Below are positions 10,741 through 22,990 of a stretch of DNA of 64,000 nucleotides, in pieces. The notes under the pieces are model-generated. The model was not told the origin of the DNA. It did not search any database and saw nothing but the letters and a program-made list of their open reading frames with translations. Origin of the DNA: Atrichornis clamosus (lineage: Eukaryota; Chordata; Aves; Passeriformes; Menuridae). Every line of letters starts with the position of its first letter. Positions within the stretch are counted from its first letter, which is position 1. The position numbers and the translations under genes were made by a program. Location: NCBI GenBank assembly GCA_013400975.1, contig WBMZ01006337.1, positions 124,001 to 188,000 of the forward strand, read 5' to 3'.

Positions 10741-12425
10741 TTGTTGCATCACTGGTACTGACCAAGCGCAATCTTGCAAGGACTTTTGTTGTAAGTGATG
10801 AATGTCGTGCATTATGCTTGAAATTACTATGCAGCCTGGGAGAACAATTAATTTTTCTCTGAAATTACAAGGTAGTTAATTAATCTGAGTTAAAGTTAAT
10901 TAAAATTTTACTCCTGTAAGAAAAGTGTTGGTCCATTTAGCATGTGTCCGTCTTTTTCAGCTAATGACCTCAAAAAAGAAAATATTATGCACTCTTGAAG
11001 TTTATTTTTAATAGCTGTTGAATAGCTGCATGTAATCCTCAAGAAAAAGAAAAGTTAGGTTTAGTATCTGTTATTATTAGTTAATTTTGCTTAACAATGG
11101 TAAGACTAAATACTGGTGGGTTATTGTGACATCAGAGTTAATGAGTCAATCAAGTTTGCATGCAAAACTTCTGGTGTTTGTAATCAAGAGTCTGAGGGAG
11201 ACTGGGTAAAGGCACTAGAAATTTAGTGTGGGGACGCACTAGAAATGTGATGTGGGGACTACTGAGCTCCAGTCTCATGGAATTTAAGAAACTTGGCACA
11301 TACTACCAGGATGACAGTTCCTGAAAGTCTCCCTTTCACAGCATTCCCTCTGCCAGGGAAGCAGCACCATGAAGAAAAATGTAACCATATTATGTCCACA
11401 AAGCTTGAAGAAATTGTGACTTGGAAATTGAGCTCTCCCTTTTGCCCTTATACAACTCTCTGATGTCAGGAATATTTCAAATTTAGGATCTTATGCATCA
11501 TCAACATGCTTTGGCTGTTTAGCAGTGCTGGGGAGAGGCAAAACAACCATAAAACTCAGCTTAGCTGGCTGGCATGCTCTACTTGCTTTAGTGTGCTGGT
11601 GAATCTGCTCTTAAAGTGGAAATAAAATATGATTTAAAAGACTAGGAAAAATCAGAACTAATACAGAAATATCTCATTATTCTTGTGCATTATTAATATT
11701 CAAGCTCTGAAATAATTTAAATAGAGTAAAACTAATAGGTAAACGTATACCTTAGACTATTTAGGATAAGAATAAGTTCGTTAAGCACAAAGACATCTAA
11801 AGGATAATTCCTCTGAAATAATTGTTATAAACAAACAAAAAAAAATCTAAACTTCACACAAAGCAATATTAACCCTCCAGTGTAGTCTTACCATGGAAAA
11901 AGTATATTGAGGAAATGAGAGAGTGGCAACAAATCAAATTAATTCTAGAACATTTAAAACAAAAAGGAATAACTGAGATGCCAATCATCTTGCATCCCAA
12001 CATATGCTAACACTTCAGGAATGCAAAACTATTTTTGCATATTTATGCAAATAATACACAGACTTTTAAATACTATTTATGAGAAATCTATGAATAAACA
12101 TATTCTGGCATTTCCAATAAAGCCTTCAACATCCTTTCTTATTTTCTTTCAAGTCACCTTTATCTTTTCTTATTCCATCAGTTTACTTAAAGTATTGGAA
12201 TACACTGAAAGATAAACTGTAATTTAATTTGCATAATAAGAAGTGGAAGGAGGGTTTTTTGTTTTACTTTTTTGTCAGGTTTTGGGTTCAGTTTACCGGA
12301 CAGGAATCTGTAGAGAAACTTGTCTGGAATATGTATTTGTGTTATATGTTTTGATTGTTGGTGTAGATTTTTTTGCAGAGTAAACTGTTTTTATTTGAAA
12401 TATAGAAGCCAAAATTTAATAATTT
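10741..12425. other. AT-rich non-coding stretch
   Basis: No gene recognised. A 24-bp imperfect tandem duplication lies at 11212-11259. On the minus strand, acceptor-like and donor-like matches flank about 53 nt near 11890-11945, but the encoded peptide is unconvincing. Confidence 0.5.
11212..11259. repeat. 24-bp tandem duplication
   Basis: Two adjacent 24-bp units (11212-11235 and 11236-11259) both begin GCACTAGAAAT and end TGTGGGGAC, with three mismatches. It is consistent with a single slippage or duplication event. Confidence 0.88.
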
Positions 12426-12430
12426 CAAAG
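12426..12430. repeat. Target-site duplication, left copy (CAAAG)
   Basis: CAAAG immediately precedes the first TG of the LTR and matches the five bases immediately after its last CA (13434-13438). Confidence 0.9.
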
Positions 12431-13433
12431 TGTAGCAGGTTGACCCTGGCTGGATGCCAGGCACCCACCAGTCTCTCTATCTCTCCCCTCCACAAGCGAA
12501 CAGGGGAGAGAAAATGTAACAAAGGTTTCATGAGTTAAGGACAGAGGGAGATCACTCACCAAATACTATATGGGCAAAACAGACTTGAATGAGAGACATT
12601 AATTAAATTAACTGACTTAACAAAGTCAGAGCAGGCTAATGAGAAGTAAAATAAGAGGTTAAAGCCACCTTCCCCCCACCCCTACCTCCTTCCCATCTCT
12701 ATCTCCTCCCCTCCAGCAGCGCAGGGAGACAGGGAATTGTGTTATGGTCAGTTCAGCACAGGTTGTTCCTGCCACTGCTCAGGGACAGGAGTCCTTCCCC
12801 TGCTCCAGGGTGAGTCCATCCCACAGACAACAGTTCTCCATGAACTGCTGCAATGTGGGTCACTTATCCATGGGGTGCAGTCCTGCGAGGAAACCTGCTC
12901 CAGGGTGGGCTCTTCTCTCCACAGGTCTGAAGGTCCCTGCCAGGAGCCTGTTCCCACACGGGTCTCCCATGGGGTCGCAGCCTCCTCTCAGGCATCCCCC
13001 TGCTCCAGTGTGGGGCTCCTCCATGGGCTGCAGGTGGATCTCTGCCTCCCGGTGGATCTCCATGGGCTGCAGGGTCACAGCTGTCTCACCACAGTCTCAC
13101 CACGGGCTGCAGGGGAATCTCATCTCCAGTGCCTGGAGCACGGACCGTTCCTTCTTCTCCACTGACCTTGGTGCCTGCAAAGCTCTTCCTCTCACATGTT
13201 CTCATCCTGCTCATCTCTGGCCACAATTACATCTGTGTATGAACTTGTTTCCTTCTTAAATATGTTATCACAGGGCCATTACTCTCATTCCTGATGGGCT
13301 GCACCTTGGCCAGTGTCATGTCTGTCCTAGAGCCAGCTGGCATTTGCTCTGTGGGACATGGGGGAAGCTTCTGGCAGCTTCTTACAGAAGCATCCCCCCT
13401 GCTACCAAAACCTGGCCACACAAACCCAACACA
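12431..13433 (-). mobile_element. Solo LTR of an endogenous retrovirus, about 1.0 kb
   Basis: The element runs from TGTAGCAGG to CCCAACACA on the plus strand, giving TG...CA ends on either strand. It is flanked by identical 5-bp CAAAG. The body matches an avian LTR type I recall: 'ggttgaccctggctgg', 'gggcaaaacagactt', repeated 'catgggctgcagg' and 'tgctccag' blocks, and 'gccagctggcatttgctctg'. I place the sense strand as minus because a TATA-like TATTTAAG (plus 13255-13262) then falls about 175 bp from the LTR start. A 5-bp duplication fits an ERVL-type (class III) element, but assignment needs a database. No internal gag or pol follows, so this is a solo LTR left by LTR-LTR recombination. The 142-171 codon frames inside it come from its GC-rich repeats and are not genes. 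Confidence 0.92.
13255..13262 (-). promoter_or_regulatory. TATA-like element of the solo LTR
   Basis: TATTTAAG on the minus strand, about 175 bp inside the LTR 5' end, is where a U3 promoter would have its TATA box. This is inferred from position. The expected AATAAA in the AT-rich part near 12600 appears degraded in this copy. Confidence 0.4.
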
Positions 13434-13438
13434 CAAAG
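13434..13438. repeat. Target-site duplication, right copy (CAAAG)
   Basis: Exact match to 12426-12430, directly abutting the last CA of the LTR. It fixes the insertion boundaries to the base. Confidence 0.9.
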
Positions 13439-16400
13439 ACCTCTGTGTAACTTAAGGGAAAAAATGTGATGCCACCAAATTTTAGGCCTGTCATTTCCTC
13501 AGGTACTTTTTAATGAGTTATGTGTTAGGTCTAGACTTCAAAATATTAAAATGATTAAGTCTTTGCCATTAAAAAAAAGGAGTGGTAATGAACTGCATTA
13601 ATATAATTTAAAATTATATCACAAGAGCAATCACAGATAATGATTATCCTTCATGAAATGCAAAATACACCATAGCATTTCACTTTTTTAGGTAAAACAG
13701 TATTTAGTGGAAGAAATGGGTAACTGTAGCCAATTAGAGTTATTTGCTGCAGACAAACAAACCAGAAATTGCTTCAAGTGTGCTTCTAACTTCTCCAGTT
13801 CCTGGCACTGGCATCCTGCAATCCTGCCACCTCCAGGGCACCTTGCAGACCCCTGCCTGCCTTGGCGATGGGACTACACTGTCCCAACAATCCCAGACCA
13901 GCCCTTTTGAACCACAGTTTAGGGGACTGGGTAGGAGTACTAAATGAAGGCTTCACTGTGTTCTAATTTTAAAGAATTCTAAATATAACTTTTTTTTAGG
14001 CAAAACATTATTAACTGGTATTATTGAGAATGATTTCTCATCCACTGCAGCTGACTGTTGGTAATCCAAACTGAATTCCAAGGCTATAGGAAGAAGCATA
14101 AACTAGATAGGAATGTTCAGTGTAAACATCAGTTGAAGGTCTAAAGAGTTTATGACTTGAACAAGCTTAGCTAATTGGTAATCAATGGGCTGCATTCTGA
14201 GAGACATGTTTTTACCAGGATATGGATAATAGTAAACCTGAAGGTGAAAAAGAGAAGTTAAAGTATAGAGCCTAAAATGATAAACCAGATCTAAGCAGCA
14301 CAGCCATTTACAGAAAAAGATGTTTTTCTTCAACAAGGGGAAATATTTTCATGCATGCATCATCACAAAATGAATCTTTACCCTTCCCGGCTAAAAAAGC
14401 AGAAAAAAAAAATTTAAAAAATGTTTGTGATCCATATGTAAGCTATGCAAACATAACCTCTAAAGAAATGAGTTATTTTCTGCTTGCTCTATTTAGTAAT
14501 ATGCTAACAAATACATAACTATAACTTAATGACACTCAAGCTTATTGAAAGAGATTTTTTGAAGCAGCTCACAAAATGCATATGAAGTTACAACAGTACA
14601 GCTTATTACGGTTTATGTAGAAAAATTTAGTCTTTTGATCTTTTGATGGATGAAGTAGATACAGTTAAAACAAATAATCAGAAGATAGGTATTAGAAATG
14701 AAACAGGCAAGGTGAATTTGCATATCAACTTGAGAATACAGATGGAAATGAAGGTGTATTTAATCAGCCACTTTATATTAACATTATTGATTACCTGAAG
14801 GGTTCTGGTTGTCACAGCAAGTGTCAGATGCCCTAATTAGATTATCCTACACTTACATGTGAAGTAATTGCACAGGGGACTGCATATAAAACAAATACAC
14901 TCTTTGTTTTACACACTTCTTTTTTTTTTCCCCTCAACAGATCTTTTACATCTTCTGGACTATGACAGCATGAAATACAGTTCCTGAATGCAGATTTGTT
15001 TTGAGATGTCCAACAACTTTAAGCATGCAGACAGTGTGATTCCAATCTCTGGTTTACCAATGGGTCTATAAAGCCTTGCAGGAAGATTAATTACAGCTCA
15101 CATCAATTTTGGCCTCTAGATGTCATGTAAAGTACATAACGCCAAAGAGGAAGCATAAGAATTTTGATTATATTCATCAGAGAAAAAAAGAGATAAAAAC
15201 AGGGAGGTGGTAGAATTTTAAAAAGGGTTGGTTTACTGTTTGCATCTTTCCAGATAACTAAAATTCTTAATATTCAGTGGGAAGTAGGAAGAAGGAAGAA
15301 ATAAGTTCAAAGAAAAACTTGTTACTGATTGAAGAACTACTTCTATAAATCAGCAAGATTTCAAAAAATAGTAAACAACATTCAAGAACTCACAGATGTC
15401 ATATCAATGTTATTCAAGGTTAAAATTGGTACAGAAAATATAATATATCTCAAGGATGCACTAGAAATATAGTTATATAACTGACCTTTTGCATTAAACC
15501 CTGCCTGTAGTTCCAAGCTTTTCTGAAAATACTTTTGATAACACTCATAAAACAATTACACTCATAAAACAATTTCCAAAAATATTTTAGTTGCAGTTTT
15601 AAAATGCACAGTGCAAAGACCATAAAAACATTTTGCTCCATAACAGCATTTATCCAAGGATATTAAAATGCATTAGTCATGCAAGTACCATATAAAGTAA
15701 ATAACTAGAATTATATTCATTTTTGCAGGTCAGTGAATAGAAAAAGTTATTGAAATGCAGGTCCAAACTCTAACTCCAAATTGATAGCAAGGCCAAGAAA
15801 GGAAACTCAAAATCTTTTCCCCACTGAATTAAACATTCATTATCAAACATAGAAAATGTGACAGGAAATCAATTTAGATTCTATAAGGTGTCCTGCATGT
15901 AGAGTTTCTAAGAGATCACGTTTTTCTATGCGGTAAAACACTCTGGAAAACTGCAGGTGCCTGCAGACCCAGCTGTCAAAAGCAGACACCTTCTCATCTT
16001 TTTGTGGGCACTGTGCATCCCAACAACACCAAACATCCACATCAAGCTGAGACCCAAGGAAAGTGCATATCCAAAAGGGTGAGACCTGCACAGGACATGT
16101 AAGACAAGCAGTAAAGTTCACTTTATCCTTAAGGCCAGAAGCCTGATCTTTGCAAACTGTGCAATTTGAGGGCTTTCCATTTCTTCTCCACTCTTCGGCT
16201 TTATCAGCCATTAATCTCTTAACTGTCCAGCAGCTTGTGCCTTTTGTGTCTTACACGCTTCTCCTAAGGTTATCACCAGGACTATCAACCTGCCAACACC
16301 AAAATTTTATCTCACAGCTTCAATTCCCACTGACTAACAATCACATCCAAGCACAGGATAAATTAGGATCCAGCTTCTGCCACTTGTTCACCTCCTGGGA

Positions 16401-17699
16401 AAGGTCATTTCAAAATGACACCACAAGTTACTATAAAATTCTATTCAACATTTGATAGTACTTTCACACTACTCTAAGTGTCCATTTTTCAATTTTTCTC
16501 TCCTCCCACTAAGACATTTTTCTCCTTTTGAGAGAAAAAATACATTAATCAGAAACAGCTACAACAGACTGACCATGCTGATCACGCTTGATAGATCTAA
16601 TCCTGTAAGTATGCCTTTTCCAGGACTTAAGGAATAATGAGATTAGACTCCACTTACAGCCAATAAATTCTGCTTGAAATTTCTAAGTGTCTCAAATGCA
16701 TAAAAACACTCAGCCTTGATGCACAACATCGAGTATTTTTTAACCAATCTTTGGTTTGTTTACACACTTGTAGCTTTATTTCACTTCTATTAATAGTGGA
16801 GAGTGGAAGAGAAGGGTTTCCACGAAAGGCAGTGCTTGCCTAATGCTGTAACTCACAAAATTGGACCCTGCTCTTCACCTTGCCTTTTGTGATGCTATTC
16901 TCTGGTTTTAGTGAACTTTAAATGTTAAGCAAAAACCACCGTTAAGAAAGTTACCTCTGGTCTCAGCTTCTTGTGGTTGTGCCCCAACCGGGTCAGACAC
17001 TTTCCATCAGTATGTGTAAACTCCCTGTAGGTGTCACAAGTCCAGTTGCAAGGTTGGGGTTTTTTTAACTGTGCAAAAAAATAAAAAATAAAAAAAAATT
17101 TTTTAAAATTGTGGATTATTTTGTTCTCATGCAGGCCACTTCCACACCATAACAGAAATCTCATTTTTCAACTTCTTTGCATGCAGCAGTGTACAGTAAA
17201 AAGTTTCATCAGCCCATTAAACAAAGACATGAACTGTATTCTAACAGAATACAAATGAAATTCTAGACGGCAATATGGTAACACTTCTACAAATGTGTGG
17301 GTTAAATGTTAACACCTTAAGGTCTTTTGTGGTCTAAATCATCCACTCAGGTTGGCAGGTTCTATTCTGGGGAGTCTCAGATTTCTGCTAAACTGGCCTT
17401 TGGCACATTAAGTCTTTGTAGGTTGAGTTCAGAAGATTCAGAATAATAGTTTATGAGTGCAAAGGATTCTCTACAAGAAAAAAAAAATGTGTGAGGGAAA
17501 ACTGAAAGGATTAAGAGGGAAATAATTTTAAAAGTGTGTTTTTTCTCCTGTAAAAGATTCTAACCTTGAGAAGGAAATAGTTTCTAGAAAATTAAACAGT
17601 GAAATACAAATGAATTTTTAAAACACCAGTTAATATATTGTGTCTTGAAATTAATTAAATTAAAATATATTTCAGGCATACAAAGTGCCTTTTACTCAA
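13439..17699. other. AT-rich non-coding stretch
   Basis: No gene or large repeat recognised. Small items are a perfect 17-bp tandem duplication at 15541-15574 and a very strong isolated 3' splice-site match ending at 14940 on the plus strand. A slightly GC-richer patch near 15850-16400 gives 100-120 codon frames on both strands with no family signature. Confidence 0.5.
15541..15574. repeat. 17-bp perfect tandem duplication
   Basis: ACACTCATAAAACAATT occurs twice back to back (15541-15557 and 15558-15574) with no mismatch, so the duplication is probably recent. Confidence 0.95.
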
Positions 17700-17860
17700 T
17701 TTAATCACTGGTTAATTTGATCCTTCATTTAATTTGATCAAAACCCCAGGAATCAAATCAGCTGTATTAAAAATAGTAAAATTTTCACTCTTTATTTTGA
17801 TTAATTTTGATCGCCTTAGGCAAGTAATATCATATAATTCAATCACTGGTTATAGTACAT
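17700..17860. promoter_or_regulatory. Cluster of TTTGAT cores and a repeated 12-mer
   Basis: Within about 100 bp there are five TTTGAT/ATCAAA cores (near 17717, 17734, 17752, 17796 and 17807). The 12-mer AATCACTGGTTA occurs exactly at 17703-17714 and 17841-17852. TTTGATC resembles the TCF/LEF core. Homotypic clustering can mark enhancers, but AT-rich DNA makes such motifs common, so this is a suggestion only. Confidence 0.25.
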
Positions 17861-20800
17861 TGCCATTTTAATTAATTATGAAAATGAAAAAAATTGAGTG
17901 GGAAAAGAGATAAGAGCCCAAGGAAGAAAATGTATTTATAACAAAAGGACAATTACAACTCAATGTTGTGTTATTAAGTCATTGCTACTTAAATTTTAGT
18001 TTTACCATTTGTCATTGTAACCACCCCTTGCTTGCTGCTCAAGACCAACTCAGAATTTTACCTAGAACTGTACTGTAAGCGCAGGAAGATCAAAATTCAA
18101 TAAAAAGAAATGCCATCTCTTGAGATTTTTTTGCACAGAGAAGCCACTCATGCAATGACATGCAGCATTTTAGCCTTTGAGGGAATTTCAGTCCTACCTT
18201 GAGGCAAATCTCCTCCGACAGGCTGTTGGTGCTGGGAAAATTTGCTACCACAACTGGCTGAGGTAGCAAATGAAATTATTTAAACAAAGCTGAGTAGAGA
18301 AGAGGGGGCAATGTCCAGCAGGTCTTTTCATTACTTTCCATCCTTCTTGCTCCATTCTCCTTTTCACTACCCACAGTGTCAGCTTGGAGAAGCAAAACAG
18401 GCCATTCTGGTGACCCAGGAGAGAAAGGCAGAATACCTGAAGATGTGTTGAGGCTGGAAGCATTCAGAATAAAGCAAAGTATTGGTGCCATAGTTAATTG
18501 CTGGTCAAGCAGACTAACGTTATGTAGATAAGTGATTCAGTGAATAGATAAGTGATTCTGTAACGTCTCTTCATAAAAATGGCTGTAATGCCAAAATAAC
18601 TGATGCACATAAATAATTCCAGATCCAGGGAACCAAGAGAATAATAGTAATAAAAACATTACTAACACTAGAAAGTAGAATAAAAACAAAACAACTGTTA
18701 AAAATAAATTTGATGTCTTCTTACCTTTGTTTTCTTGTTTTCATTTTTTATTTCTTTTTCTAATTGTTTTGTTGTTTTAGGATTAATAACATTGACTCAC
18801 CAGTCCATGAATATGAAAATGTTTGTCCAAAACTAGCAGAAATCTGAGATAGAAGATCCTCCCAGTTAGGCACCAGCCAAATTTTTAGAGTTTAATATTT
18901 TGCATATTAAGATCTATTGAGAGCTGTTCTTGAGCGGAAGTATTCTCGACATCCAACTTCTCCCAGATTTCCTTGATATATGTAATACCAAGAAAAATGA
19001 AAATACTCTGAGTGTATTAAGGCTCTGATTTGTACATATATGCAAAGCATTTTTAAATGACTCATCAAAGCACTTCAATATATTTTCCGCCCATCATACA
19101 CAACTATTTTACTCATAATTGTGACCCCGTTTTCTTCAATAAACTCAGTTATAACTCCTGTGATGCATAAGTTTAATGGTAGTAAAAAATTTCTAGGTGT
19201 AACAAGACCCAGAGTAACGGGGAGTAAGGCAGTTCCCATTATTCCTTCTCTGAGAGAAGGAAATATTCTGGAAACATCTTTTCAGACTCAAATAAATCTA
19301 AATCTGTGACATTTCACAGTTAACTATTTTTTTTCTTTTTTTTTAAATTAAATTCTGAATTTTTATTTCATTGCGCAATTCAGATTGCAATGCAACAAAA
19401 TTCTGAATTTTTGGACACTCCTTCAGAATTCTGAACCATTCAAAGCCCTGGCCAGGCAGCAGTCATCAAGCATAAGTGATCTGGTAGCAGATTTTGTGCT
19501 GATGTGTAATGCATATTTTGGGACTAACTGAAAAAAAAAAAATCACATTAAATACATCTATTTAACTTTGATTTAATTTCATTCAAGTTACCATAATCAT
19601 GACATGGTATTTTTTCTTATTTAGCTGTTCCAGCTACTCTTTGTCCATCCTCAGAATGCTCCTACTTGTTGAGATTGTTCTCTTTCCACATTCCCAGCCC
19701 AACACCTTGGATTTAAGATAATTTCTTTTAGCCCAAACAGTGACGACTGACTGTGACAGGTTTTATGTTGTTGATCTTTCTCATAATCCAAACAAGTTGT
19801 AAATATTGCTCACTGCTGAAAGGTTCCTACAAAGGAAACAATCATTCTCAGTACCCTTACACATTATTTCTGTGCGTTCAGGCATTTTAAGCAAACAGCT
19901 TTGATGGCAGGGGGAAATTCTCTCAGGAAGTCTGTCCATACATCCAATTGGATCCATTCAGAATTGTCCAACTCTGCCTGTACTTGTCCTGTACTTCCCT
20001 CAGGCTCAGAGCTATTGTCCAGCACAACGCACACTAAGTTCCAGCTGGTAAAGTTAGGAATTGTTCAGATAAGCAGGACATGATTTTTACAAACAGTCTA
20101 TATTGAAAGGCAATTTCAGATCCCAGATCTCTTTAAAAAAACCCCTAAATTATTTAGAGTAATGCTCAAAAAACTTCACCAAGCTCTTGCAGTACTCCCT
20201 GTCCACATTTTTTGGTTGTTTTTTTTTAATGTGATATCTGTAAAGACAATTAAGGTGACAATGACGTAGTCCTTTTTTTTCAGTAAATAACCTTTCAAAA
20301 GTAGAACATAGACTATGATTAAGAACACATTTGTGACTTTAAAAGGCAGTCTAACAAACAGAAACGACACTGGGACACAACACACAAAACTTTGTTTTGA
20401 AAAACAAAGGAAAATAATGCATTTATGTCAAGATTTTTTCCTGATTTCTGTATGTTTTCTCCCACCAGCAGATACTGTTCTAGAGAAAATGGAATGAATT
20501 TATCACTTTTTTCCTGGAATGTGACTTCCCTGTCTTAAGGACCTGTGGTATTTTTAGTTTTCCATGTTTAAAACAAACAGTTCAAATTGATTATTTTGGG
20601 AACACATGTCATAATTTTCATTGTAAGTATTTTTTAAGTTGTTAAAATGCAACAAATATGGATTGAAATAATTTTAAAATATGTTTTTATCACTTTTCAA
20701 ATTTAATTACTTTAAGAACAGTATCACTATATTAAAACCTAATTACCTTATACTCTTTCTGGCTCTATGACAATGCTCATAAAATGCTTAATATTCATGT

Positions 20801-22024
20801 AACATGCTACCTCATCCTGTAATATCACCATATTTATGGAAAGAAATTGTAATCCTCTTTACTGGCTCAGGTTAATTCCAATAAAATATTAAATCCATTT
20901 TCTAATCTAAATGAGTTCATTAGGAGAGGCATGGTACTGAGAATACCAAACTCTCTACAGAGTTCAGCTTCATTACATTTCAGTACTGTGCATTTCCAGA
21001 GCTGTTGTACTACATTTATGAGGATTTATCTGTACTGTTCCAAAAACATTCATCCTAATTCTACTCCTTCTGTGCATGCTAATCATGAATATGTTAAGTG
21101 GAAATACTAAGCTAGCAGCCAATCTCACCCCCAGATGGGTTCAAGTTATGATTACAGAAGCAAATTTGCCATAAGCAGTCATAAAACTGTGCCAGTAAAG
21201 AGGAAATGAAGGTTTGGAGATCCCTTTTTTTACCCCATTTTTTCCTTCACTCCCCTGCCACCTTTTTTTTCCTTACACTTAGTATAGTGAGGGGAAAAAT
21301 TTTTGCTAAGGAGGAGGGGAAATGTCGTAAGATGCTCAGAGGGTTGGTATTCCTGCCCATGTAAACTATTCACTTTGCCTTAAGCCATGGAATGCTGTAC
21401 AAGGAACAATTTTAAACAATATAAACTAAACCCTTTGGGCTGATGCCTGGTATCTTCCTCAAGTTTAAGGGCACCTCTCCGCAAAAATACTCCCACTGAT
21501 CCCGAAGTACAGGTACGTCAAACTTCAGAGCATAAGTGAAACTGATACCTTCACTAAAAACATAGGTAAGGTTATTTTTACCAGGGCTTCTACAGCATCA
21601 CCATCAGGAGTAAATCTCTCCCTCAGATTTTTTTTTTTAGTTTTAAGGAAGAAATAATAAACTAAGATTCTCTAATTATTTATATTCAAGTGCCATGTGT
21701 TGTGTGTATAACTGCCAACCAATAGCAAAGGGTGACCTTTATCCTCCAACCTTTTTCTTTCTTCTTCAGGAGAACTAAAGCAGGATTTGCTTTGCACAGT
21801 TGATTTGATCCGTGTCATATACCACCAGGAGAGCAAGGAAACCTTTAATAGATGCACCACTGAAATATGGACAGCATGGGTCAGCAGGGACCTTTGTGAT
21901 CTGAATGTGGCAGCTCTCTGCTGAACGGAGAGCACAACTATTCTCGGGGAGAGAAACATTCCTTTAAACTCATCACCAGAGTTAGGACAAGTAAAGGAAA
22001 TAAATTAGGTCTGCCCTTCATTTC
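17861..22024. other. AT-rich non-coding stretch with short direct repeats
   Basis: No gene recognised. The 14-mer TAGATAAGTGATTC occurs at 18525-18538 and 18545-18558. The 15-mer AAATTCTGAATTTTT occurs at 19350-19364 and 19398-19412. Several poly-T and poly-A runs are present (for example 18740-18780 and 19325-19345). Confidence 0.5.
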
Positions 22025-22060
22025 GGAATCATAAAATCATTCATGTTGGAAAAGAATGGA
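22025..22060 (-). mobile_element. CR1 3'-tail remnant
   Basis: 'aatcataaaatcattcatg' followed by 'ttggaaaagaa' is the reverse complement of a CR1 3' end (compare AGAATCATAGAATCATT...GGTTGGAAAAGACC). Only about 35 bp are recognisable. Confidence 0.55.
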
Positions 22061-22240
22061 CGTGGGTGGCTGGTAATTTGTGGGACACCCACAAGGAATA
22101 ACTCGGCCAACTTTAGGTGTCTGGCCGCTGGTTGTCACTGTTGCTCCACAAAACAGGAGTTGCCGAAGCGAACTTTCAAAAGTAGTTCTCGCAGCCAAAA
22201 GTTTCAGACTTTTTGTTGATCGTTTCGTGTGGCCTGAGGT
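22061..22240. other. Small CpG-enriched patch, origin unknown
   Basis: Counting by eye gives about eight CpGs in 180 bp, where neighbouring DNA has almost none. Open frames of 60-71 codons exist on both strands, without recognised motifs. It could be a conserved element, a small regulatory site or the decayed rest of an insertion beside the CR1 tail. Confidence 0.3.
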
Positions 22241-22929
22241 AAAGGCATCCACTGAGTTTTAAAACCTTTCAAAGCTAGATTGTTGTGTTAAAAAAGAGCA
22301 GCTTGTCAAACACAAAGCAATCAGACAATTGGAAGCCTTTTTTGTTATGACAAAAAGCACAGCAGATCTGAATATACACAGAAGAAAATTAAATAAAATG
22401 CTAAAACCCACCCCCTGTATTTTAATCACAACTTGTTAGTTCCCTTCTAAAGTCCATAGGCAATTCAAAGATTTTATTACACTAATTTAAAACCCAAGTA
22501 TAAAATACTTCTAAATACAATGTTACTCACCCCAAATAGTTCTCACTTCACAGCAGCTGTTTGCCTCTTCTCATAATTCCTGCACTTTATGGAATTGAAC
22601 TGCAACTATGCAAATCTCAGTCCTTCTCTGAGTAGTACCACTGAGAAATTTCTTTAGGGTATCCACAATTTCCAGCTACTAACACAAACCACCCAGTGGT
22701 GCTACTCCGAGTGGCAAGTACTGAGTTAATACAGTTTCCAAGGTCAAGTCGTTAGTATGTAATTGCCACAGAATGAGACCAAATTGGTTGTGAAGTTGGG
22801 TCTGCCATTTAGTCCCTATATTCTTCTGAGAATATCTCCTCTGGAGATGAAGGGCTGACCAATTATTTCATTTAAATGGAAAATAACATTTTTTAAATCA
22901 ATGGAAGAGTCCTGCAGGGATTCTCTGCA

Positions 22930-22990
22930 ATTAAAGGATGGACTTGATGATCTTAAAGGTCTTTCCCAAACTAAACAATTCTATGATTCT
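22930..22990 (+). mobile_element. CR1 3'-end fragment
   Basis: 'ggatggacttgatgatctta' plus 'aaggtctttcccaaact' and the tail 'attctatgattct' match the last ~60 bp of CR1 (consensus GGACTCGATGATCTTAAAGGTC...ATTCTATGATTCT). It is severely 5'-truncated. Confidence 0.85.

Noticed and set aside
11884..11945. Acceptor/donor pair around about 53 nt on the minus strand
   Set aside because: The encoded peptide is unconvincing and the phase does not link to other candidates.
12737..13259. Overlapping plus-strand frames of 142 and 171 codons
   Set aside because: They lie wholly inside the solo LTR, antisense to it, and result from its GC-rich repeated blocks. No coding signature.
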